From an uncultured Bacteroidales bacterium (GTDB taxonomy: Bacteria; Bacteroidota; Bacteroidia; Bacteroidales; UBA932): DNA of 7,013 nt. The position numbers and the translations under genes are program-made. The stretch is from the NCBI GenBank assembly GCA_946406095.1, contig CAMJJO010000090.1, positions 1 to 7,013 of the forward strand, in the 5' to 3' direction. Every line of letters starts with the position of its first letter. Position 1 is the stretch's first letter. Of the stretch, positions 1 to 5,016 are shown piece by piece. The notes under the pieces were generated by a model. That model saw nothing but the letters and a program-made list of their open reading frames with translations, searched no databases and had not been told where the DNA came from.

Positions 1-647
1 AGGATGTTGTCTTCGATGGCGGTGTGGGAGTCGAGGTCGCTCTGCAGGGCGAAGATGTAATTGAGCAGCCGCACGCGCAGGCGGTCGTCGCATGTTGCAG
101 GCAAGCTCTTGAGAATCAGGTTCTTGAGGTCGGAAAGTTTCTCTTCTATATTGGAGTGGTTCTCCTCGAAGCGGTCGATGCTGTAGTGAGGGTCGCGCTT
201 GCCGAGCAAGAGTTTCTGCACATAGGGAATGACCTCTCCTTCCTCATAGGCGAAGTGCTTCTCCAGCTCCGCCTTGTACTCCGCGAAAAACTGCCAGATC
301 ACCTTCTTCTGAGTGTCCGAGCAGGGCTTGATGAGGTCCTCGATGGTGGATGCCAGCAGCACCAGGGCATTGCTCATGTAGTAGTCGTGGCTCTGGTGGA
401 GGTAGCGGAGGATGTCGTCGATATGCCCGTCGCGCAGTATCTCCTCGGAGGGCTCATGGTCCTTGTGGGTATAGACGTTGCAGATGAGGAGGAAGGTGTC
501 GGTATCCAGATGGTTCTTCTCGCAGATGTCCCGCACTGTCTTCTCTCCGAATCCCCCTTCGATTCCGAATCGTGTGAGCACCGCCAGAAGATGGTAATTG
601 ACCTCTATGAGGTCAGCCATTTTCATGTTGCCGTGGAGTGGTTTCAT
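1..647 (-). CDS. Hemerythrin-domain protein, YtfE/ScdA (RIC) type, 3' end cut by window edge
   Basis: Reading the minus strand from ATG at 647 gives 215 codons with no stop before the left edge, so the C-terminus is missing. The four-helix di-iron pattern is visible: His84 or His87 (HQSH), His131 with Glu135 (HFAYE), His164 (ENHSN) and His208 with Glu212 (HTAIED). Order and spacing closely match E. coli YtfE (H84, H129, E133, H160, H204, E208). Family members bind a non-haem di-iron centre in the cytoplasm and are linked to repair of nitrosatively or oxidatively damaged Fe-S proteins. Residues 20-50 resemble the ScdA N-terminal domain, but the usual Cys-Cys pair is replaced by Gly-Gly (GIEGGFGEKT). 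In-frame ATGs also lie at 626 and 620; the first is only 5 nt from a promoter-like element, so the true start could be Met8 (MKMADL). The gene is divergent from the sigma-factor operon. The hemerythrin call is firm; the exact substrate is not known. Confidence 0.88.
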   Translation of the reverse strand, partial: MKPLHGNMKMADLIEVNYHLLAVLTRFGIEGGFGEKTVRDICEKNHLDTDTFLLICNVYTHKDHEPSEEILRDGHIDDILRYLHQSHDYYMSNALVLLASTIEDLIKPCSDTQKKVIWQFFAEYKAELEKHFAYEEGEVIPYVQKLLLGKRDPHYSIDRFEENHSNIEEKLSDLKNLILKSLPATCDDRLRVRLLNYIFALQSDLDSHTAIEDNI

Positions 648-652
648 GGGTA

Positions 653-660
653 CAAAGATA
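653..660 (-). promoter_or_regulatory. Putative Bacteroides -7 element (TATCTTTG) for the hemerythrin gene
   Basis: The minus strand reads TATCTTTG, a full match to the Bacteroidota TAnnTTTG -7 consensus. Only 5 nt separate it from the ATG at 647, so transcription would start at or just before that ATG. No clear TTTG -33 element is visible upstream. Either the mRNA is essentially leaderless or translation begins at Met8 or Met10. Confidence 0.55.
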
Positions 661-673
661 ACTATTTAATGGT

Positions 674-681
674 TATATTTG
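674..681 (+). promoter_or_regulatory. Putative Bacteroides -7 element (TATATTTG) for the sigma-factor operon
   Basis: TATATTTG is a full match to the TAnnTTTG consensus. The ATG at 703 lies 21 nt downstream, leaving a leader of about 15 nt. A TTTG -33 element at the expected distance (about 19-21 nt upstream) is not seen. The alternative TTG start at 679 lies inside this element, which argues against it. This is the only good promoter candidate I found for the plus-strand genes. Confidence 0.55.
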
Positions 682-702
682 CACACCGACACCCATAAAG
701 CC

Positions 703-1203
703 ATGGCTTCTTCCGAGCAAGAAAAACAGGAATTCGAAGTTTTGTATTGCCGATACGCTCCGGTTGTGGAGCGTTTCGCCATGGCGCTCGTGAAGGATGC
801 TTCGGTGGCCGAGGATATCTGCCAGAATGTTTTCCTGAATCTTTGGAACCGCCGGCGGAATCTGCCCGGGAAAGACAATATCAGCGCATACCTTTTTGCC
901 TCCACACGCAATGCCGTGGCGGATTGGTTCCGGCGCTATGCGAAGATACGCACGCTGGAGCTGGGGGATGTGGATGCGGTGGTGGAGTTCGCCGGGGGGC
1001 TGGACACTGAAAGGCTGCTGGCCGAGGTGAACGCCTGCCTGGCGGGGATGCCCCCGAAGCGGCGGGAGGTGTTCCTGATGAGCCGCCTGCATGGTCTTTC
1101 CAATGCTGAGATTGCTTCGGTGATGGGCTTGGGAGAGAAGGCGGTGGAGTATCACATGACCCGGGCGTTGAAAGATTTGCGAAAAAAGCTGTCTGGCATT
1201 TAG
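703..1203 (+). CDS. ECF RNA polymerase sigma factor (sigma-70 family, Bacteroides expansion type)
   Basis: This 166-residue protein has the two-domain ECF layout. Sigma region 2 covers about residues 10-80: FEVLYCRYAP, then VKDASVAEDICQNVFLNLW, then SAYLFASTRNAVADW, the core-binding and -10 recognition helices. Region 4 covers about 104-163, with LAGMPPKRREVFLMSR followed by the helix-turn-helix GLSNAEIASVMGLGEKAVEY that contacts the -35/-33 element. The motif set fits the expanded Bacteroidota ECF group usually paired with a membrane anti-sigma gene, and one candidate partner follows after 35 bp. ATG at 703 was chosen over TTG at 679, because the TTG overlaps the promoter element and adds residues upstream of the domain. 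It is probably held inactive by the downstream membrane protein and may also transcribe its own operon; neither is shown by the sequence alone. Confidence 0.92.
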   Translation: MASSEQEKQEFEVLYCRYAPVVERFAMALVKDASVAEDICQNVFLNLWNRRRNLPGKDNISAYLFASTRNAVADWFRRYAKIRTLELGDVDAVVEFAGGLDTERLLAEVNACLAGMPPKRREVFLMSRLHGLSNAEIASVMGLGEKAVEYHMTRALKDLRKKLSGI

Positions 1204-1228
1204 GGTTGGCCGCGAAACGTGCGTCTTT

Positions 1229-1235
1229 AAAGGTG
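1229..1235 (+). promoter_or_regulatory. Weak ribosome binding site supporting the ATG at 1239
   Basis: AAAGGTG sits 3 nt before the ATG at 1239. The earlier in-frame TTG at 1206 lies 2 nt after the sigma-factor stop codon and has no such purine-rich site. The protein also begins MKKDALKDLW at 1239, as expected for this family, which supports the later start. Confidence 0.4.
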
Positions 1236-1238
1236 AAT

Positions 1239-2600
1239 ATGAAAAAAGACGCACTGAAAGATCTTTGGGATGGCCTGGAAAAGACCACGGCTCCCGATAC
1301 TTCCGAAATACGCAAAAAGAAGGTTGCTGCGCTGATGGGTGGAGTGGCTGGCGATGGCCTGAGGCCGGCATCCGCGCCGTTTGCCACGCTGACCACCGCG
1401 ACCGGGGCTCTGTCCGGACTGGCCCGACGGGTTCTTCGCCCTGTCGTGTGGGCGCCCCTCGCAGCCGCGGCTTGCATCGCCGCGGTACTTCTCCTCCGCA
1501 CCCCCACTCAGCCCACGCCCGATGATTCGCCCGCCAAGGTCGCTCCGGCCCTCCTTGCTGACGGTTCGCCGGTCGAATTTGTTCCGAAAAACGGCCTGAA
1601 TCCGGAACAAACCCTGATTTCCGAGGCATTTGTTCCGGAAAACACCGAAATTTCGGAACAAATCGCCCGTTCAGCGGGGAACACCGTGCTGGGCGCTATG
1701 CACAATCCGCGCGTTGCCAGTCCGACTGAAGGAGTCGTGGTCAAAAACGCCCCGATTTGTGCACGAACCCCCGAAAACACCACCCCTTGTGATCAAAAAG
1801 ACCGCGTTTTGACCACGACCCCCGCCGAAACCACCCCCGTCCCCGCACCCGCCACTGCCCCCGAACCTGCCGGAACAGAACCTGCCATTGAGCCAAGCCC
1901 GGATCCGTGGAAAGCCATGGAAGAGGAAGACCGGCAGTCAGCGAAGAGGCTTGCCCGCAAACGTCGTGCTTCAATCGCTGTTTTCGGTGCCGGCGGTGCC
2001 CTGTCGCAGGCGAAGGGTCCGATCCATAAGTCTAATACTGTTGCAGTAAATAATGATATGGCGTACAGTGGCCCAGGATCCTACGGGGATTTAGGTGGCG
2101 AGGCGGCGAGCAATCTGCCGAGCAATCCGCCGAGCAATCCGGCGAGCAATCCGGAGAGCAATCCGTTGGGAGAAAGAGCGACACATGACCTTCCACTGAA
2201 TTTCGGAATTTCGCTGCGCATACCCGTCGCCCCCAGGCTCTCTCTGGAAAGTGGAATCACATATGGTTTCCTTCATTCTACGGCGGGTAACCTGCACTAC
2301 CTTGGCGTGCCTCTATATCTGCAATGCGATGTTTTCCGCGGGCAGCACGCCGGCGTGTATGTCTCAGGGGGAGGCAGTCTTTCGTATTGCATTGCCGGAG
2401 GAGGAAAGGAACATCCCTGGCAGCCCTCCGCTTCCGTGTCTGCCGGAGCCGAGTATCGCATTTTCAAGGGCGTGAGTGTTTTTGGAGAGGCATCGTTCAG
2501 CCATTATTTCGACGACGGCTCGTCACTGGAGACTTATTACAGCCTTAATTCGGATACTCCTTCATTCAGGGCCGGACTCCGTTTTACTATGTCCAAATAA
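1239..2600 (+). CDS. Dma-like membrane-spanning anti-sigma factor with C-terminal outer-membrane beta-barrel
   Basis: This 453-residue protein has four parts. Residues 1-67 are a short cytoplasmic segment (MKKDALKDLW, KKKVAALM) in the position of an anti-sigma domain. Residues 69-86 form one hydrophobic helix (VVWAPLAAAACIAAVLLL) with no cleavable signal peptide. Residues 88-235 are Pro/Thr/Ala-rich and probably disordered. From the PDPWKAMEEE and RLARKRRASIAVFG motifs (223-250) onward, residues 245-453 alternate like outer-membrane strands (NFGISLRIPV, RLSLESGITYGF, YLGVPLYLQCDVF, PSFRAGLRFTMSK). The layout matches the dual membrane-spanning anti-sigma factors described in Bacteroides thetaiotaomicron, which connect outer and inner membranes and regulate an adjacent ECF sigma factor. 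Similar genes are often annotated just as outer-membrane beta-barrel or porin-family protein. The anti-sigma role here is inferred from topology and from the sigma gene immediately upstream. The linker-coding part carries inverted and tandem DNA repeats. Confidence 0.78.
   Translation: MKKDALKDLWDGLEKTTAPDTSEIRKKKVAALMGGVAGDGLRPASAPFATLTTATGALSGLARRVLRPVVWAPLAAAACIAAVLLLRTPTQPTPDDSPAKVAPALLADGSPVEFVPKNGLNPEQTLISEAFVPENTEISEQIARSAGNTVLGAMHNPRVASPTEGVVVKNAPICARTPENTTPCDQKDRVLTTTPAETTPVPAPATAPEPAGTEPAIEPSPDPWKAMEEEDRQSAKRLARKRRASIAVFGAGGALSQAKGPIHKSNTVAVNNDMAYSGPGSYGDLGGEAASNLPSNPPSNPASNPESNPLGERATHDLPLNFGISLRIPVAPRLSLESGITYGFLHSTAGNLHYLGVPLYLQCDVFRGQHAGVYVSGGGSLSYCIAGGGKEHPWQPSASVSAGAEYRIFKGVSVFGEASFSHYFDDGSSLETYYSLNSDTPSFRAGLRFTMSK
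1577..1663. repeat. Concentric double inverted repeat inside the linker-coding region
   Basis: The outer arms, ATTTGTTCCGAAA (1577-1589) and TTTCGGAACAAAT (1651-1663), pair over 13 bp. The inner arms, TCCGGAACAAA (1601-1611) and TTTGTTCCGGA (1629-1639), pair over 11 bp. Both share the centre at 1620, separated by symmetric 11-nt internal loops, with a 17-nt apical loop. In the protein, the copies read FVPKN, PEQT, FVPEN and SEQI. Confidence 0.75.
1734..1819. repeat. Long inverted repeat in the linker-coding region
   Basis: GTCGTGGTCAAAA (1734-1746) is the exact reverse complement of TTTTGACCACGAC (1807-1819). Allowing one bulged A, pairing extends to 16 bp (1734-1750 with 1804-1819) around a loop of about 53 nt. 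It lies 70 bp after the concentric repeat in the same gene and encodes GVVVKNA on one arm and RVLTTT on the other. Confidence 0.7.
2109..2168 (+). repeat. Five-unit 12-bp tandem repeat coding Ser-Asn-Pro-X
   Basis: Five in-frame 12-bp units based on AGCAATCCGNNG encode SNLP, SNPP, SNPA, SNPE and SNPL (residues 291-310). The units differ at one to three bases. The unit is a multiple of three, so copy-number changes would shorten or lengthen the protein without a frameshift. The repeat lies within the barrel part, before the strand NFGISLRIPV, so it probably forms a flexible loop. Confidence 0.9.
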
Positions 2601-2620
2601 TTAACTTTAATTGTATTGAT

Positions 2621-3901
2621 ATGAAAAAGATTGCATTGTTGCTGTTTCTTGTTCCGTTGGCAATCGGTTGTAATAACGGAAACGACCTTGTGCCGGAATT
2701 GTCGCGGGGCGGCGAACCTAACAAAAACATCGTTCCTGTCGAAAGGCACGATATCAGGCTGACATCTGCCCAGAAGACACTTGTGAGCAAAGGAAACACC
2801 TTCGCCTTCAACCTCTTTAAAGAAGTTCTCTCCCGGGAAGAAGGCAGCTTTATGGTTTCGCCCCTCAGTGTTGAATATGCCTTGGCGATGCTGTGCAACG
2901 GAGCGGCTGGAAATACCAGAGACGAGATTTTGAAACTTCTTGATTTCGGGAACGACCAGATCGACTTCGTGAATGAATTTTACGGGTATCTGACCAAGGA
3001 GCTTTACGGAGCCGATAATACCGTTCTCCTGAACCTTGCGAATGCGCTTGTCTATAACACACGATATACGGGGATCAAAAAAGATTACATATCCAGCCTC
3101 GAGAATTATTACGACGCCTTGGTGAAAGGATTCGATTTCTCGAAAGACGCTCAGTCGGCATTGTCGTTCATTAATAACTGGGCGGACGAACAGACCTATG
3201 GGATGATTCCGAAGCTGCTCTCGACTCTTGATTCCGATTTGTATTTGGTTTTGATGAACGCCCTGTATTTCAAGGGAAATTGGAATTCGAAGAACAAGTT
3301 CAAAGAAAGCGACACGGCGGTTGGTGATTTCTCTGTGAGCAAAGGGAAAACTCATAAGGAGAAATATATGTATCAGGAGTCCACCATCCCATACGGATAC
3401 AACAATTATTTCCAGTTGGTTAGCCTGTGTTACGGGAACGGGGCCTATGCGATGGATTTGATTGTCCCGCACGAGAATGTGTCGCTCGAGGATGCTTTGT
3501 CTTCGCTGAGCAAGTATAATTATCCTCTACCGCTGGGAGGAGACAGGTTTGTTAAGGTCAAGCTCCCTGTATTTGAGACGGAATCAGACAAAATCAAGCT
3601 TGACGACGCTTTGATCGATATGGGAATGAAAGATGCATTCGATTCCGCAAAGGCGGATTTCTCCAGAATGGCGGAAGAGAAGGTCTGGGTGTCGGAGATA
3701 TTCCAAAAATCCAGAATCAAGGTAAACGAGAAGGGATCGGAAGCTGCTGCAGTGACCGTAGTGTTGATGGACGCATCGGCCGGGCCGAATTTCACCCCTC
3801 CTCCAGTCCCCGAAGTTTATGCCACCCGTCCGTTCATATATATCATTCGTGAGACTAGCACGAACGCAATCCTCTTCATGGGAGTATATAAAGGACGATA
3901 G
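2621..3901 (+). CDS. Serpin-family protease inhibitor, lipoprotein
   Basis: This 426-residue protein starts with a lipoprotein signal peptide, MKKIALLLFLVPLAIG, with Cys17 as the predicted lipidated residue, so it is anchored to a membrane and may face the surface. The serpin fold covers about 50-426: NTFAFNLFKEVL, FMVSPLSVEYALAMLCNGAAGNTRDEI, NALYFKGNW (213-221), the hinge NEKGSEAAAVT (369-379) and C-terminal RPFIYIIRE...AILFMGVY. The hinge keeps small residues at P12-P10 and Gly at P15, as in inhibitory serpins that trap proteases covalently after cleavage in the reactive loop. Counting 17 residues from Glu370 puts P1 at Ser386, but the loop is about 7 residues longer than in antitrypsin, so P1 is uncertain. 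Tannerella miropin is a known Bacteroidota serpin for comparison. The start follows the barrel gene by 20 bp; the stop overlaps the next start by one base. Confidence 0.95.
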   Translation: MKKIALLLFLVPLAIGCNNGNDLVPELSRGGEPNKNIVPVERHDIRLTSAQKTLVSKGNTFAFNLFKEVLSREEGSFMVSPLSVEYALAMLCNGAAGNTRDEILKLLDFGNDQIDFVNEFYGYLTKELYGADNTVLLNLANALVYNTRYTGIKKDYISSLENYYDALVKGFDFSKDAQSALSFINNWADEQTYGMIPKLLSTLDSDLYLVLMNALYFKGNWNSKNKFKESDTAVGDFSVSKGKTHKEKYMYQESTIPYGYNNYFQLVSLCYGNGAYAMDLIVPHENVSLEDALSSLSKYNYPLPLGGDRFVKVKLPVFETESDKIKLDDALIDMGMKDAFDSAKADFSRMAEEKVWVSEIFQKSRIKVNEKGSEAAAVTVVLMDASAGPNFTPPPVPEVYATRPFIYIIRETSTNAILFMGVYKGR

Positions 3902-4995
3902 TGAGTAGAATCCTTACCATAATCACAGTTGCACTGCTGCTCTCCTCCTGCGTGGAGCCCATCGTGATGGACCCGCTGGAGGAGATGCCGGTGGTGGTGA
4001 ACTGCGTGCTGACGAGGGACGGACAGATGCCGGAGATTTACAGTGGAATGACCTTCACTACCCCGGAGCAGAAGCTGTATCTTTATTATGCAAAAAGTCC
4101 TTCTGGAAGTGATTATGTTGTAATTAAGGATGCCGAGGTGACTGTGTCGGAACGTCGGTTCAAGCATAAGTTCAGCTGGAACGGCGAGTGCTGGACAAGC
4201 TCATTTCTCCCGGAGTTCGATACTCAGTATACGCTGAGCATAACGCTTCCCGACGGCCGAACCCTGAGCGGCAGTACCACGTATCCGGAAGCCTTGACAA
4301 TTTCGGGCCATCCATTGTATACTTACCCGGGGCTGGTAACCAGCCTGGCTGGATGGAAAAGGATAACCCAATATGACTGGATTTCGGGACCGTCGCGCAA
4401 TGCGTTTCTTTGGGTTATTCCAACCCCGGAAAATAAGACGCCGTATTTATTGACCGACCACTCGGGTGCCGACAATGCCAATGTGGTCGGCGTGTCCTGG
4501 AAGGATCTGCCGGTGTCGATGCAATGCGATTCGAGCATTACCAAAATCCGAAATACACTTCATCGGGATGAGTGGGATTATGGAATCTGGGATGCATTTG
4601 TGCGGCGGTGCAATACCCTCCCTGTGCATCGGGGATATCTCCGTATATGCCATCCGGCAGATTACGACAATGGCAACGAAAATGCAAAAACCCAATTTAC
4701 AGGTTCACGCTGGACGGATACCGGTGAGGTGGAAGTTGTTACGGATAGTTGGAGTGACGCTTTTATTCTATTCAGCGACCGTTTTGTAAACCTTACGCCT
4801 CCTGAATGGTGCGGCCCTGCTTTGTTTGGCATGCTTTACAAAACATATTTCCTTTCGGAGGAGTATGATGCATATCTGAACAGTATTCTGCATATGCAGT
4901 TACGGGGGGATGAGCTTGCGGCGAGTTATTTTTCGCCGGATGCGAATTATACGAATATCAATGGAGGTATCGGGGTTTTCGGTGCCATATATTAA
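3901..4995 (+). CDS. DUF4249-family lipoprotein, probable partner of the TonB-dependent receptor
   Basis: This 364-residue protein has a lipoprotein signal peptide (ILTIITVALLLSSC, Cys17) followed by CVEPIVMDP and VVVNCVLTRDG, the usual beginning of DUF4249 proteins. An Ig-like or carboxypeptidase-regulatory-like segment follows (VIKDAEVTVS to YTLSITLPDGRTLSGS, about 74-126). The C-terminus SPDANYTNINGGIGVFGAIY is the family's conserved ending. DUF4249 genes typically sit beside TonB-dependent receptors in Bacteroidota, as here; their biochemical role is unknown, though a surface accessory role to the receptor is plausible. Translation begins with GTG at 3901, whose G is the last base of the serpin TAG stop, suggesting translational coupling. 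Six cysteines follow the lipidated one (35, 97, 209, 237, 250, 304), a high number that could form disulfides. Base composition changes within the gene from GC-rich at the start to AT-richer after about 4035. Confidence 0.85.
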   Translation: MSRILTIITVALLLSSCVEPIVMDPLEEMPVVVNCVLTRDGQMPEIYSGMTFTTPEQKLYLYYAKSPSGSDYVVIKDAEVTVSERRFKHKFSWNGECWTSSFLPEFDTQYTLSITLPDGRTLSGSTTYPEALTISGHPLYTYPGLVTSLAGWKRITQYDWISGPSRNAFLWVIPTPENKTPYLLTDHSGADNANVVGVSWKDLPVSMQCDSSITKIRNTLHRDEWDYGIWDAFVRRCNTLPVHRGYLRICHPADYDNGNENAKTQFTGSRWTDTGEVEVVTDSWSDAFILFSDRFVNLTPPEWCGPALFGMLYKTYFLSEEYDAYLNSILHMQLRGDELAASYFSPDANYTNINGGIGVFGAIY

Positions 4996-5016
4996 CGCAA
5001 ATATCATACTATCGAT

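Larger units (their letters stand above)
653..681. promoter_or_regulatory. 29-bp palindrome spanning both divergent -7 elements
   Basis: The sequence is symmetric about position 667. The arm CAAAGATAAC (653-662) mirrors GTTATATTTG (672-681) with one mismatch (657/677), and the inner ATT-T-AAT (664-670) also pairs. In total 12 of 14 base pairs match. Each outer arm carries the -7 element of one divergent gene. This could be an operator, or simply two similar promoters back to back; occupancy by RNA polymerase on one side should interfere with the other. Confidence 0.5.

Noticed and set aside
679..681. TTG as the sigma-factor start
   Set aside because: It falls inside the TATATTTG promoter element and adds eight residues with no family similarity; ATG at 703 fits better.
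24..698. Open frame of 224 codons on the plus strand at the left edge
   Set aside because: It is opposite the hemerythrin-domain gene, which has all the di-iron ligands in the expected spacing. The frame also runs across the promoter region.
673..1629. Open frame of 318 codons on the minus strand
   Set aside because: It overlaps the clear ECF sigma factor and the start of the anti-sigma-like gene. The translation is Arg/Pro/His-rich and has no domain.
1577..1663. Concentric hairpin as a transcription terminator
   Set aside because: It sits in the middle of a long intact reading frame and is not followed by a T-run, so intrinsic termination is unlikely.
2109..2168. Tandem repeat as a CRISPR-like array
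   Set aside because: The 12-bp units are contiguous with no spacers and in frame with the protein, so this is a coding microsatellite-type repeat.
2602..2609. Possible promoter TAACTTTA just before the serpin
   Set aside because: It matches the TAnnTTTG consensus except for the last base, but the region is AT-rich, has no -33 element and leaves only a few nucleotides of leader. I treat the serpin as part of the operon.
2537..3472. Open frame of 311 codons on the minus strand
   Set aside because: It is antisense to the serpin, whose family motifs are unambiguous, and the product shows no recognisable domain.
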